38,315 nucleotides of DNA from Coemansia sp. RSA 1804 (lineage: Eukaryota; Kickxellomycota; Kickxellomycetes; Kickxellales; Kickxellaceae). Of this stretch, positions 25,530 through 35,087 are shown piece by piece. The notes beneath the pieces were generated by a model. The model searched no databases. It was not told the origin of the DNA and was given only the letters and a program-made list of their open reading frames with translations. The DNA lies in NCBI GenBank assembly GCA_027578815.1, contig JANBTH010000087.1, forward strand, positions 1 to 38,315. The letters are read 5' to 3'. The translations under genes and the position numbers were made by a program. Each line of letters opens with the position of its first letter. The stretch's first letter is position 1.

Positions 25530-26780
25530 ATGGAAGTTAATCGAGATGAAGCAGAAAGAGCCCTACGTATAGCACAGAGAAAATGGCAAGACGGCGACAA
25601 GCCAGGCGCCTTGCGTCTGGCGCGCAAATCGCATTCCCTGTACCCGACCGATGCAAGCAGCAGACTGATAGACGAGTACTCCAAGACAGAAACCAACAAT
25701 AGCAACAACGATGGCAATAAGGAAACCCCGTCACAAGCACAAGGCAGCACCTCTGGGCTCCGTAACCGTAAAGCGACAACCGAAAAGGCAGAAACAGAAG
25801 AGGAGGAAACGGCAAAGGATGGGCGCACAGCCACGGAGGAGCAGATAAAGGCTGTGAAGCAGGTGATGGCGGATAAGAACGACTACTACGCAGTGCTTGG
25901 CGTGGCGCGTGGAGCGTCGGAGGTCGAGCTGAAGAAGGCGTACCGCAAGGCAGCGCTTGTCTTCCATCCAGACAAAAACACTGCGCGCGGCGCGGACGAG
26001 GCATTCAAGCTGGTTGCGCACGCTTTCACGGTGTTAAGCGATAAGGATAAGCGTGCTAATTACGATCGGTTTGGATCAGATCGCCCGTCGATGGGCACAG
26101 CACAGCAGCAGCAGCAGCAGCAGCATTACCATTACTACCACCAGCAGCAGCGCCCGGCGTACGCCGACGAGATCTCGCCCGAGGACCTTTTCAACATGTT
26201 CTTTGGAGGAGGCAATATGGGACACTTCAACGTGCACGTGGGGCCCAACGGCCGTTTTGCCCAGCGGGCCCGGACCACAGTCAACCCGGCGGCAGCAGCA
26301 GGAGGCGCCCGTGGCCAGAGCCACAGCCACAATAATGGCGAGGAGCCAGCGCAGAGCGTGTGGGCGGCCTGCATGCAGATTCTGCCGCTTGTTCTGCTTG
26401 TTCTCTCATTCTTTGCATCGTCTATCCTGTCTGTCATTTTCAACGGCGACGCAGCTCCTGCCTACGCCTTTGAGCAATCGGCCGCCTACTCTGCTCCGCG
26501 CTTCACGCAGAGTCGGAATGTGCCGTACTGGGTTGATAGTGCCGAGTTTGCGCGTTCCTCCGTTGCGCGGGCGCCCTCCCAGCTCTGGCAATACGAGCGC
26601 GAGATCGAGTCCCAGTATGTGTCCCAGCTGCAGCGCCAGTGTCGCCAGGAGAGAGAGCACAAGCGTATGCTGATCCAGATGGCTCATGGCTGGTTTGGAT
26701 TTGGTGCCGATAGTGAGAAGCTGGCTGCTGCTCAGGCCATCGAGCTGCCTGCGTGCGATGAGTTGAAGCGGTTTAGATAG
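25530..26780 (+). CDS. ER membrane J-protein, DNAJB12/DNAJB14-like (DUF1977)
   Basis: This 416-aa co-chaperone has its domains in the DNAJB12/14 order. The N-terminal conserved block [19 protein letters not shown] resembles the M-E-x-N-K-D-E-A-E-R start of DNAJB12. The J domain (about 118-186) includes DYYAVLGV and the HPD motif in FHPDKNT (His at about 145). A Gln/His-rich linker contains [13 protein letters not shown]. One membrane helix lies at about 278-303 ([20 protein letters not shown]). The C-terminal DUF1977-type region holds RNVPYWV and [19 protein letters not shown]. In animals the family recruits Hsp70 to the ER membrane for degradation of membrane proteins. The ATG at 25530 fits the conserved N-terminus exactly. 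Confidence 0.9.
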   Translation: MEVNRDEAERALRIAQRKWQDGDKPGALRLARKSHSLYPTDASSRLIDEYSKTETNNSNNDGNKETPSQAQGSTSGLRNRKATTEKAETEEEETAKDGRTATEEQIKAVKQVMADKNDYYAVLGVARGASEVELKKAYRKAALVFHPDKNTARGADEAFKLVAHAFTVLSDKDKRANYDRFGSDRPSMGTAQQQQQQQHYHYYHQQQRPAYADEISPEDLFNMFFGGGNMGHFNVHVGPNGRFAQRARTTVNPAAAAGGARGQSHSHNNGEEPAQSVWAACMQILPLVLLVLSFFASSILSVIFNGDAAPAYAFEQSAAYSAPRFTQSRNVPYWVDSAEFARSSVARAPSQLWQYEREIESQYVSQLQRQCRQEREHKRMLIQMAHGWFGFGADSEKLAAAQAIELPACDELKRFR

Positions 26781-27450
26781 TATCTTTTTGAGAGAGAGAG
26801 AAAAAGGAAAGCAAAAGCAGCGGAGCAAATAAACCATGCATTTCCGCCAACTCTGGGACACGGAGGAATGAAATTTTTAGCAAGATCTTGTCTTGATCAT
26901 TTGGATATCCATTTTTGACAAGATGTCTATGGCAATAATAAAAAACAATTAGACTATGCCAGTTTTTGTGACAATGGTGGGAAGCTTCCCTCAACTCTAT
27001 TGCCGCAATCTGCCGATATCCGATAGTTGGTATCACAAGGTCATGCTCGCTTCTCCTTTCCAGATTTCATTCTAGTGCTGTCTTTACACTAAATTCATCT
27101 GGAAAAATGACTAGATGTAGAGAAAGGAGGGTGAGAAGGATAGTTTTGTCCATTTCGTCAGTGACCAGCTCTCCTCGCCTCCTTGCCGCTGCCAGACTTT
27201 ATGTTTCCTGATCACCAGGCCGTTTTCTTTTTATATCCATCTTCAGCTTCAACCTCATCTTACACGCAAGATTAATATGAAAATGCAATTACGCACATTG
27301 GCAGTCTCGCTGGCCACAGCTTTATTGTTCTTGTGAAGTGTAGCATTGAGTTTTTCTAACTTTATTTTTCAATTCATCCCTATGTCACTTTCATTTGTTA
27401 TATTCTCTTTTCTTTTTCTCTATATTGCTAGATAAACCAGTCTTTATTCA
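26781..27450. other. Intergenic, turning AT-rich
   Basis: No gene is seen. The composition shifts from GC-rich to AT-rich around 26850. The last ~100 bp is T-rich with a TATATTGC element just before the next small ORF. Confidence 0.4.
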
Positions 27451-27729
27451 ATGGACTGTGACAAGTGCTATGATAGGTACATTGCAGCAAGAATGCATGA
27501 AGCGGTAGATAATAAAAGGAATAGAGAAATGACACCACCACCAGTATCTAGATGGTTGCCGTCTGGAAGACAAACCCCACCTGCGTCAACAATGCTTGAC
27601 TGCAATAAAGATTCTAATACCGGTGTCAAACCACCACAACCACCACCACCTGCTTTCAGAACAATTCAAGAAATAAGGGAAAGAGAGCATGATGAGCCAA
27701 ACGAGCAGCCATTTCATTTTTTCATGTAA
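27451..27729 (+). CDS. Small proline-rich hypothetical protein (92 aa)
   Basis: A 92-codon ORF lies in an AT-rich stretch, with A/T-ending codons unlike the GC-rich neighbours. The N-terminus MDCDKCYDRYIAARMHEAVD has a C-x-x-C pair and helical character. The middle is Pro/Ser/Thr-rich (MTPPPVSRWLPSGRQTPP, KPPQPPPPAF) and could offer SH3/WW-type docking. The C-terminus is acidic and ends FHFFM. No family is recognised. The consistent non-random composition favours a real gene, but it is unproven. Confidence 0.4.
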   Translation: MDCDKCYDRYIAARMHEAVDNKRNREMTPPPVSRWLPSGRQTPPASTMLDCNKDSNTGVKPPQPPPPAFRTIQEIREREHDEPNEQPFHFFM

Positions 27730-27836
27730 AAAATGAGATATTTGAATATATTAATAAAAGATTACGGAAAAAAAAAGTAAAAAATAACACCAGAAAATAA
27801 TTTAAAATCATAAGAAGGAAGAAAAGAACCTATATA

Positions 27837-30380
27837 TTACACGTAGCGCCCAATATTTCTATTAGTGAGCGATGCAATGTCCTCAATAGACATAATACCA
27901 ACATCGTTGTTATTAGCCAAGGGGTGGTCATAACTGATACCGCACTCTTCAAGTAAACCCAAGCGCAGCTGGCTCAGCCGTTCAACACGGGAGGCAGGCG
28001 CCAATACCAACAGACAGATCCTAGTAACATTTTCCAAGGATGCCAAAGCGTGGCAGTGTTCCAGAAGCTTGGGAAACAGACGGATTGCCTTGGCCGACCA
28101 GCTCTGAAGCGGCCCGTAGGTCTGTTCGTAGTCCTTCACCATTTTTAGTGTAGATTCGGAAGTATTGTGGCCACTGTCGCAGCCGGAAGCCGATTCGGAT
28201 GCAGTTAACGTTTTGGCCTCTGATACAGTAGCAGTATCATACTTTTGAGCAGTATTGTCAAGACACAGCGGGTCGTTGGCTATCCAGGCAACCTCGTACT
28301 CGCAGCGAACAAACGCTGAGCCCTGAAAGACGTCGATGCGAGTGATGGCCAGCATAAAGGAACCAGGAAAACACAGCGCTGCGCAGATGCTGCTGGGAAT
28401 CCAGGCATCTTCAAAGCCAAGACGAGGAAGAGGCAGAACGGTGGTCGATTTCATTGTTCGTCTAGACGAGCCAGCAACGGAGGCGCGCGGAATGAATTCC
28501 GGAGGCTGGGATCTGTCGGCATCAATAAAGTCAATTGCCAATTCGATTGCGCTGTCAAACAGCGCGCACGTGCGCGAGTCATACAAGTAGGTGGCGGATC
28601 CGGAGGCGACAGCAAATGTCATGGATTCGCCCCATTGGAGAGAGCTGGGCGGAGCCAGCGGATTTGTTGCTGCTGCGGCAAACTGGCCGGCATCAAGAAG
28701 CGCGGCATCAAAGTAGCGCAGCCGGATCCGCGGGTCGACCTGGAACTTGTTGGAGCCGGATCCAGACGCGTAGGCCAGGCTGAACTGGCTCTGGAGAGAG
28801 CCGTTGGAGTGCGTATTGTAGATGATGCTGCGCGCAGCAGGCGGAACGCAGCATGGCCAGCGGGCGCCCTCAATGAAGGCGACAAACTGGGGGTCAGCAA
28901 GCAAGTGCGCTTTGGCTTCAATGTCGTGGAAAATACTAAATGCGGCGCTGCGGATGCGGTTGATTGCGGGAGTCAGGGCGTGTGACGCCTGCGTATCAAT
29001 CACAGTAGTCACTGTGGGTGCCAAGCTGTCTTCAGATGGAGATGCAGAAGTTGAGCTTAAAGCTGAAGCCGAGGCAACAGCAATGCCCTGGTGATAGACG
29101 GATGGAGTCTGTGCAGCAGCATCTGCTGACGGTGACAGTGACGAGGCAGCGGCATAGGCGGCAACTGTCTTGCTGACAAAATGCGCGTGCATTTGCGTAA
29201 TCCGCGCCTCCTGCTCGACCTTCTGATCGCCGATGGCAGAAAGAACAGCGGCATGCTGGCCAATGGAAACAGAGCCAATGCGAATGTTCTCATAGCGCGA
29301 AAGTGTGCGGGCAATGTCCAGTGGATGCATCTGTGCCGCGTTAAACACTAGCATCTGCTCCGCATCGGTCAGCTTCAGATGAACCGCATTGGCCTTGTAG
29401 ACATTGCGAGCCTCGGCGGGTGTCAGACAGCTGGCAAATATGCATCGTGCAGAGGCGGAAATTGAGGCAACAGCCGCGCACAGCGGGTTGGCCGAGATAA
29501 TAGTCTGCGCGCCGCACAGACGCGACAATGTGGCTAGCGTCAGAATTGTCTCATCGGCACGCGCGTCAGCTATCTTCTCGTATCCGTCAAGCACCGCAAC
29601 AAGCGTGACATTTTTTGTGCTGCACAGCACTCGCAATTGCACGAAGAAGTCGTCGGTGGCCGCGCGTAGCTCGTGCGCTGCCGTTGCATTGCGAGTTGCT
29701 TCGTCCCATTCGGCCGCCAGCGCTGCCGCGCCGGGATACCGGCACAATACACAGGCGAAATACTCCACTACGCGCGAGTATCGCCGCCGGTCGTCTTGCT
29801 GATCGGCTCCCTCAAGAAGCAGCGCGCTGCAATCGCTGATCAGCGCAACCGCGACGCCTGGCTCCGACGCAAGCAGCACCGAAAGCTGGAGCAGAATGTG
29901 GCTCTTTCCAACATGTCGCGGCCCATCCAGCACCAGCGCTACCGTCGTCTCGCTAGCATCATTTCTATCTCTGTTGCTTCCGCTTTTACTTTTGGGTTTG
30001 GTTCTATCCATCTGCACAGCCCCAGCCAGATGAACCGGCACTGCTGGATATTCTGTTGGCTCTAGGCGTCCGAATCCCACACCCTGTGCCTGTCCTAGAT
30101 GCACAATTGTGCTGTGAAGCAGCTTGACAATCGCCGCCCGCACAGCGGTAGGCACAATTTGGTACGCAACCCGTCTTGGCTTAGCCTTAGCATTTTTATT
30201 GTTGTTATCGTCGTCGTTGTCGGTGTGTCTAATCGAGGTTCGAACAGTTTGGAAGCCCGGCGACAAATCAAGCGCAATGTCTGGCACATATATCGCATCA
30301 TCATCAACAAAAAGTGGACGAACAACGTCTGCATGCTTTAGTCTTACTTTGTGACTTGTCAAAGTCTTGTCGCTGAGCAT
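27837..30380 (-). CDS. Large P-loop NTPase of unrecognised family (847 aa)
   Basis: Walker A is GPRHVGKS (153-160, Lys159). Walker B is LVAVLDGYEK (Asp265). A sensor-like TIISANP with Asn298 follows. Then come a helical region (SCLTPAEARNVYKANAVHLK and on) and an Ala/Ser-rich insertion (about 415-475). The C-terminal half is a long region with no motif I recognise. The core layout resembles STAND/RHS-Crinkler-type or DAP3 (mitoribosomal mS29)-type ATPases more than ORC or AAA+ disaggregases. Family membership is not claimed. The N-terminal ~145 residues hold Asp/Asn- and Lys-rich low-complexity stretches. The coding sequence is uninterrupted and GC-rich, so decay is not apparent. Role and location in the cell are unknown. 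Confidence 0.7.
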   Translation of the reverse strand: MLSDKTLTSHKVRLKHADVVRPLFVDDDAIYVPDIALDLSPGFQTVRTSIRHTDNDDDNNNKNAKAKPRRVAYQIVPTAVRAAIVKLLHSTIVHLGQAQGVGFGRLEPTEYPAVPVHLAGAVQMDRTKPKSKSGSNRDRNDASETTVALVLDGPRHVGKSHILLQLSVLLASEPGVAVALISDCSALLLEGADQQDDRRRYSRVVEYFACVLCRYPGAAALAAEWDEATRNATAAHELRAATDDFFVQLRVLCSTKNVTLVAVLDGYEKIADARADETILTLATLSRLCGAQTIISANPLCAAVASISASARCIFASCLTPAEARNVYKANAVHLKLTDAEQMLVFNAAQMHPLDIARTLSRYENIRIGSVSIGQHAAVLSAIGDQKVEQEARITQMHAHFVSKTVAAYAAASSLSPSADAAAQTPSVYHQGIAVASASALSSTSASPSEDSLAPTVTTVIDTQASHALTPAINRIRSAAFSIFHDIEAKAHLLADPQFVAFIEGARWPCCVPPAARSIIYNTHSNGSLQSQFSLAYASGSGSNKFQVDPRIRLRYFDAALLDAGQFAAAATNPLAPPSSLQWGESMTFAVASGSATYLYDSRTCALFDSAIELAIDFIDADRSQPPEFIPRASVAGSSRRTMKSTTVLPLPRLGFEDAWIPSSICAALCFPGSFMLAITRIDVFQGSAFVRCEYEVAWIANDPLCLDNTAQKYDTATVSEAKTLTASESASGCDSGHNTSESTLKMVKDYEQTYGPLQSWSAKAIRLFPKLLEHCHALASLENVTRICLLVLAPASRVERLSQLRLGLLEECGISYDHPLANNNDVGIMSIEDIASLTNRNIGRYV

Positions 30381-31154
30381 GAAAATGTGTCTTTTTACCG
30401 CTTAATCGTGTGCTCACCATTTATTGTTATTATTATAGAAATACTCCTCTGGTTCAGCTCCGCGGTGAATAGAACTAATACTCACAACAACAACAACAAC
30501 CAATCTACCAACTTTGCTTGCATAGAGATAAGCAGCTGTCTTGCTCTCTCTTCAATAAAAAAGTATTGGATATATTTAGTGCAGAAAAAAAGGCAAAAAG
30601 TATGCTACAGAAAAAAAAAGCAAAACAAAAGCCATACGAGAGAGAAGGAAGAAAGAATGCAGTTGAAAAATGCGGCCGAGAAGAGATTGAGGGATATCTT
30701 AGCTTCATTAAAATTGACAACCTTTCCCCAAATCGCGAAAAAGAAAAAATAAAAAGAAAAATCTTGATGACGGATATAAGGTGGTTAGATAAAAATGAAG
30801 GAATTAATCTGACGTCTGACCTTCTTTTCCAACACGACATAAAGGGAAAACAGGCGACTTAAGTAAAAGCAAAATAAGAGAAACATTGACATTGTAAAAA
30901 ATTCTTGCATTTTCTTTGCATATCGGGACACACATTGCATTCTGCAGTTTGGTGTGTATGCGTCCTTTCTCTTTCCATAAAAGACAAGCACAAGATTATG
31001 ATGAAGCAAGTAATCAACCAATTATTTGATTCAAAAAGTTAAGGTCTTTTCAAACCAAAAATAGATTAAACCAAAAACAGAGCAAACTGACGTGTGTCAA
31101 ATAACTAACTAATGGTCAATTAGTTATTAGACATCCCCGCAGCCATTCTCGGCA
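30381..31154. other. AT-rich intergenic region
   Basis: No gene is supported. A forward open frame at 30518-30862 is Lys-rich and low-complexity and is unlikely to be coding. An ACAACA repeat occurs at 30484-30500. Confidence 0.4.
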
Positions 31155-32204
31155 TCAATGGCACTTTCCTGGAACGAAAACCGTGGTAGGGTAGTTGTCA
31201 ATGCTGGGAGCGCTTGACACCGGTGTCTCGGTTTCCTCGTCAGCAGGCTCTGTTGCGGTTGGCGCGGGTGCCTCTGTTGTTGCTTCGTAGTCGGCCGACG
31301 AGTCTGGTGCTGCACCAGTATCCTCAGCAGGAGTGGACTCCTCATCATCAGCAGCAGGGGTGGTCTCCTCAGCAGCCGAAGTCTCCTCAGCAGCCAAAGT
31401 CTCCTCGGCAGGGGTTGTCTCCTCGGCTGCAGCCTCGCTGGAGGAACCGTCGCTCGAGCCAGCAGAGCCCGAAACATAGACCGGCGGCCCAGGAATCGGG
31501 TAGCTGGAGTATGACGAGTAGAGGTTGAAGAGGATTCCAGGACTATCGGTCTTGTAGATTCCGGGAATAGCGTAGCCCTGGGGCTCGGCACTGCCTCCGC
31601 CGCTGACCGAGATCTGGGCGCAGTTCGGGTAGTACTGGGCACCACGCGCAGAGTTGGTCGCATAATCGGTGTCGGCCTCATGCAGTGCAATCACCTCAGT
31701 GCGGAGGAGGTAGTCGCCAGCCTTGATATCGCTCGGCAGAGTAACATCCAACTTACCGCCGCTTGCGCGAATCTTGTCAACGCACCATTGCTTGGAAGAG
31801 GCATCGTATCCGTCCTCAAAGATCTTGAACCAGACGTCGCCCTGGCCATTGCTTTCCAGCGGCGCCATATACACGAGACAGGGGCCCTCGTGCGAGGCGT
31901 CAATGATGTCGTCGCTGGCCGAATCGTTGTCGTGGTGCCATTCGACTGTAATAGTCGAGCCTGCCTCCACTGGACAAGTCTTGGCTGCCGGTGACGATAC
32001 GCCGCCCACGTTGCACGTGAGGTCGGTGGATGCCGGATCCTTGACTGGGAAGTTGCGGTTGGTCGGGTACGGCCGGATGCACACGCCCTCGTCGTACTTG
32101 GTTCCATCAAGCGTCACATGGCTGAGGTATGTGTGCGCGTTGGCCACGCTTGCAATGCTTGCTGCCAGCGCAACCGCGCCTGCGAAAATGCCTGCCGTCT
32201 TCAT
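31155..32204 (-). CDS. AA9 lytic polysaccharide monooxygenase (cellulose-active type) with acidic Ser/Thr tail
   Basis: This 349-aa secreted copper enzyme has a signal peptide of 23 residues ending VANA, so the mature N-terminus is His24, the first histidine of the copper brace. The second is His105 in SHEGPCLVYMAP. The axial site is GAQYYP (Gln190, Tyr192), followed by NCAQISVSG. Other AA9 blocks are TDLTCNVGG (60-68), YLLRTEVIALHEA (165-177), YAIPGIYKTDSPGILFNLY (211-229) and YPIPGPPVY (235-243). AA9 enzymes oxidatively cut cellulose and related glucans using O2 or H2O2. Residues 246-349 form an acidic Ser/Thr/Glu/Pro tail with imperfect EETx repeats and no CBM1. The tail is probably O-glycosylated and may anchor or space the enzyme. 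Confidence 0.92.
   Translation of the reverse strand: MKTAGIFAGAVALAASIASVANAHTYLSHVTLDGTKYDEGVCIRPYPTNRNFPVKDPASTDLTCNVGGVSSPAAKTCPVEAGSTITVEWHHDNDSASDDIIDASHEGPCLVYMAPLESNGQGDVWFKIFEDGYDASSKQWCVDKIRASGGKLDVTLPSDIKAGDYLLRTEVIALHEADTDYATNSARGAQYYPNCAQISVSGGGSAEPQGYAIPGIYKTDSPGILFNLYSSYSSYPIPGPPVYVSGSAGSSDGSSSEAAAEETTPAEETLAAEETSAAEETTPAADDEESTPAEDTGAAPDSSADYEATTEAPAPTATEPADEETETPVSSAPSIDNYPTTVFVPGKCH
31328..31436 (-). repeat. Imperfect ~18-bp tandem repeats encoding the EETx tail of the LPMO
   Basis: Repeated CTCCTCAGCAGCC-like units on the forward strand encode AEETTPAEET-like residues in the tail. They are imperfect, with CT/GC swaps. Confidence 0.7.
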
Positions 32205-33186
32205 TCTAAAAAACGAGGGTGAGTGGAAATTGGTGGTCTTTCTATGCGTGAGGTCTATTGCTAACGGAACACCTGAGAGCCTGCTCAGATTCTATCAGCA
32301 AAAAAGAAGGAAGGAAGGAAGAAGGGAAGGGAGGCGGGGATGTTGGAGTGGTGGGTGGGACAAAGGATATTGCGACAAGGAAAAAAAAAACTAGAACTGC
32401 TAGGACAGGCAGAGCAGATGTCATCCTTTATATATCTCTTAACATCGCATATCTACTAGTCTGCTTGCCACTTGTTTCTCTCTCCTCTCTTCTCCTCTCT
32501 CTTGGCTCGGGGATGTTGGTATCCAGATTGCGGACAAAAAAAGAAGGAAAATAAACAACCATGCGCTTGGATCCCAAGCACAATGCGCGCTATTATATTT
32601 CTCATTGGGCAGACCGCTCTGCCGTCATGGAGAGAGGCATTATTGCCTTCAAAAGACCGCTGCGGCGGTTCCTTTCTGACTGGGATTTCTGCAATACCAG
32701 AGATTTCTAGAAAAGCGCAGAGTATGGGCCGCGTGGCACACGAGGTAGAAAAACTTGCAATCAAAACGATCGACGTACAGGATGCTTGTGCTGCTTTGGA
32801 AATCTCCCGCCTTTCTTCGCCGCATGCTCGTATCTGATCCCCTACACAATACCCAGCGACTAATCAAACAAACAACCAATAAATAAACCCAGACCTTGCT
32901 GGCTCATCGGCTCGCTCTGCTTTCGAGCCGACTGACCTTGAAGAGCTCCGGGCCAATCAGAACATACCAGCGCTTTTTCAGGCATACATCATCCTCTGTT
33001 TTTTTATTCCTTGATGCAAAAACGGGCAAGCTAGTGCCCTACTTTTCTTTCATTTCACCACATCTCACGAATTTAGTGCAGTGTCGGGCTTTATTATTCC
33101 CTCCTCTCTGTGGACACTTTTCCTTTTATTTGATTTATTATCCCTCTTTGCACATTTCTCTAACCGCCAAAGCAAACACCAAGAGA
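32205..33186. other. Divergent promoter region, LPMO / p24 gene
   Basis: It holds a TATA element for the LPMO at 32425 and a pyrimidine-rich leader before the p24 ATG. Open frames at 32456-32837 are unconvincing. No gene is supported. Confidence 0.4.
32425..32434 (-). promoter_or_regulatory. TATA box of the LPMO gene
   Basis: The reverse strand reads TATATAAAGG about 220 bp upstream of the LPMO ATG. Position and sequence fit a fungal TATA element. Confidence 0.45.
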
Positions 33187-33861
33187 ATGATGATGATGAT
33201 GATGATGCACCGCCTGCTTCTTTTGACGGCTCTGCTCCTCATCTCGACATCGCGGCTGGTCAGCGGATTGCACTTTTACCTGCGTGACGCCGAGCGGCAA
33301 TGCTTCCTGGAAGAGCTGCCAAAGGGCTTTCTGGTGACCGGGCATTACAAGACCGAGGAGTGGCGCGAGGCCGAGCGGCGCTACATTGAGAATCCTGGAA
33401 TCTCCGTCTCCATGACTGCCGACGACAACGACGCCCAGCATCGCGTAATGAACCAAAAGGGCGCGCATCAGGGCAAATTCTCATTCACCGCCGGCAACTC
33501 GGGCGAGCACACTATCTGTGTCCAGGCGCACGGAGCGCAGAGCGGCGGATGGATGTCGTCTTCGGTTGTAAAGTTCACTCTTGACGTTGACATTGGCGAG
33601 GCTGACGATGGCGGCCGCAGCGCTATCGAGAAGATTAAGGATATCTCCGAGAAAATCAAAATTCTGAATGCCCAGCTTGAGGAGATTAAGACTGAGCAAA
33701 AGTACCAGCGTGAGCGTGAACTCGAGTTTGACTCTGCCACTGTGTCCATCCGGAAGCGTGTGGTGTACTGGGCCTTTATTCAACTCACTGTTGTTGCTGC
33801 TGTCTGCTACTGGCAGCTGCGTCATCTGCGTCGCTTCTTCGAGGCCAAGAAGCTTGTCTAG
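33187..33861 (+). CDS. p24 cargo receptor, alpha subfamily (Erp1/TMED4/TMED9-like)
   Basis: This 224-aa ER-Golgi protein begins with a signal peptide to about residue 27, which starts with seven Met codons. The GOLD domain follows (about 28-137; LHFYLRDAERQCFLEELPKG start, Cys39 and Cys111 as the disulfide pair). Next come a coiled coil (145-182), one membrane helix (193-209) and a short cytosolic tail ending FFEAKKLV. The tail has a di-aromatic FF for COPII binding and KK for COPI retrieval. Alpha-type members such as TMED9/TMED4 end in almost the same FFEAKKLV. p24 proteins form oligomers that sort GPI-anchored and other cargo. The start is 33187, the first of the seven ATGs. Confidence 0.93.
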   Translation: MMMMMMMHRLLLLTALLLISTSRLVSGLHFYLRDAERQCFLEELPKGFLVTGHYKTEEWREAERRYIENPGISVSMTADDNDAQHRVMNQKGAHQGKFSFTAGNSGEHTICVQAHGAQSGGWMSSSVVKFTLDVDIGEADDGGRSAIEKIKDISEKIKILNAQLEEIKTEQKYQRERELEFDSATVSIRKRVVYWAFIQLTVVAAVCYWQLRHLRRFFEAKKLV

Positions 33862-34071
33862 TAGCTGGTCAGTATACTCTTTTATTTGCTTTTTTCTGTT
33901 CTAGTCATAAAAGATTTATTTAGCACTAGTTAGGAAAGGAAAAGTGTGCACGAATAGAGAAATGCACAAGCCTAGCTACCATATAATTTGACTCACTTTT
34001 CATGGCAGCCTTCTTTTCGCTTAGTCCTTTGTCTTTTAAAAGTGCTCTCTTCAATAATACCAGGTAAACAG

Positions 34072-34374
34072 CTACTTCTTTGGTGGTGAGGAATCGAGTA
34101 TCTTTATTCTACCAAGTGGTTCAATCTTAGTACCAGGTATGGTTCCCCCAGGTCTTGTAAACTGTACTTTTATTGGTGATTTACTGGAAGATCTTCTCAT
34201 ACCACTCCCATCCTCATTAATAATCCTATTTAAAATTTTAACATTGTAGGGTGGTGGATTATCTCCACTTATTGTACCAAGTTGTTTTATATCAGTACCA
34301 GGTATGGTTCCTCCAGGTGTATAGGAATGTACCACATTTATTGAACTAGCAGAAGCCTCTTTTTTACCACTCAT
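34072..34374 (-). CDS. Small PGGTIPGT-repeat protein, possibly 4E-BP-like (100 aa)
   Basis: This is a short, hydrophilic, Ser/Lys-rich protein in an AT-rich island. A motif occurs twice, TPGGTIPGTDIKQLGTI (about 18-34) and RPGGTIPGTKIEPLGRI. Between them is PPYNVKILNRIINE, then a Ser/Arg-rich segment ending KSPI. Its layout loosely recalls 4E-BP translation repressors: TPGGT repeats, a Y-x4-L core (YNVKIL) and an SP site. However, the hydrophobic residue after Leu is replaced by Asn, and the order of motifs differs. A TATA element at 34458-34466 lies between an upstream in-frame ATG (34485) and this ATG, which supports the start at 34374. The family is not established. Confidence 0.5.
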   Translation of the reverse strand: MSGKKEASASSINVVHSYTPGGTIPGTDIKQLGTISGDNPPPYNVKILNRIINEDGSGMRRSSSKSPIKVQFTRPGGTIPGTKIEPLGRIKILDSSPPKK

Positions 34375-34457
34375 TTTGTAATTATTAGTATATAGTATGC
34401 TAAAAAATTGAAGATAACAAAGTGGAAGCATTTGTAAGACAAATTGCCAAATTTCGG

Positions 34458-34466
34458 CTTTATATA
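34458..34466 (-). promoter_or_regulatory. TATA box of the PGGTIPGT-repeat gene
   Basis: The reverse strand reads TATATAAAG about 84 bp before the ATG at 34374. It makes the upstream ATG at 34485 unlikely as the start. Confidence 0.5.
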
Positions 34467-35087
34467 CATTCACATATGTGGACATTTCTTAATTCAGACA
34501 ATTAGAAAATGTCCCCTGTTTTAATATAATTTCTAATTTACTTGACACTAGTCATTCATCATTTTTTAAAAGGCAAGCCTAAAAATTAAAGAAATGAAGA
34601 AAACCAGGGATGTAACAAAAGCTTAAATTAAAGTGGTCACCTTTTTCATTTAACATGTCACACCTATTGTCTCATTGTAAAATCGTGTTTAGCTTTGCTG
34701 GTTAAATAAGCCATTGGAATTGCAAAATCCTAATGAATTGACTCTTTTGCCATTTTAGATAACCAGAAAACCATTACATAAAATTGTATAGCTTGTATCC
34801 TTACATTAACATTATACAACTACTCTAGATTGCTTTTAGTTTAGCATTCATTTATTATCAAAGATGACAACCTTGAACACAGAACAGAAACTGGGTTATT
34901 TTACTGTCTGTGCTAACAAATGTTTTCTATTACTTTAATAACAATAAAAGCAACAGAAATTATTTGCACCCACTGTTCAAATAGCAGATGCTTTTACATT
35001 TATTTAAAAACTGATTATGCTGGCAAAAAATATACTTTGAAAAGGTATGATAAAAGCTAAAGTGTTTTTAACACTAGAAACAATTTT
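34467..35087. other. AT-rich intergenic island
   Basis: No gene and no clear long repeat are seen. This is the lowest-GC stretch of the window along with 35583-36180. Confidence 0.4.

Noticed and set aside
30237..30245. GGTTCGAAC resembling a tRNA B box
   Set aside because: No matching A box or cloverleaf around it, and it lies in the P-loop NTPase coding region.
27837..30380. Assignment of the large NTPase as an origin-recognition (Orc4) subunit
   Set aside because: Only the P-loop is shared; the C-terminal winged-helix layout and family motifs are not seen.
32472..32837. Forward 121-aa open frame between LPMO and p24 genes
   Set aside because: No recognisable features; lies in promoter DNA with an equally long reverse frame.
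34375..34485. 37-residue extension of the PGGTIPGT-repeat protein
   Set aside because: The upstream ATG lies before the TATA element at 34458-34466 and adds unrelated hydrophobic residues.
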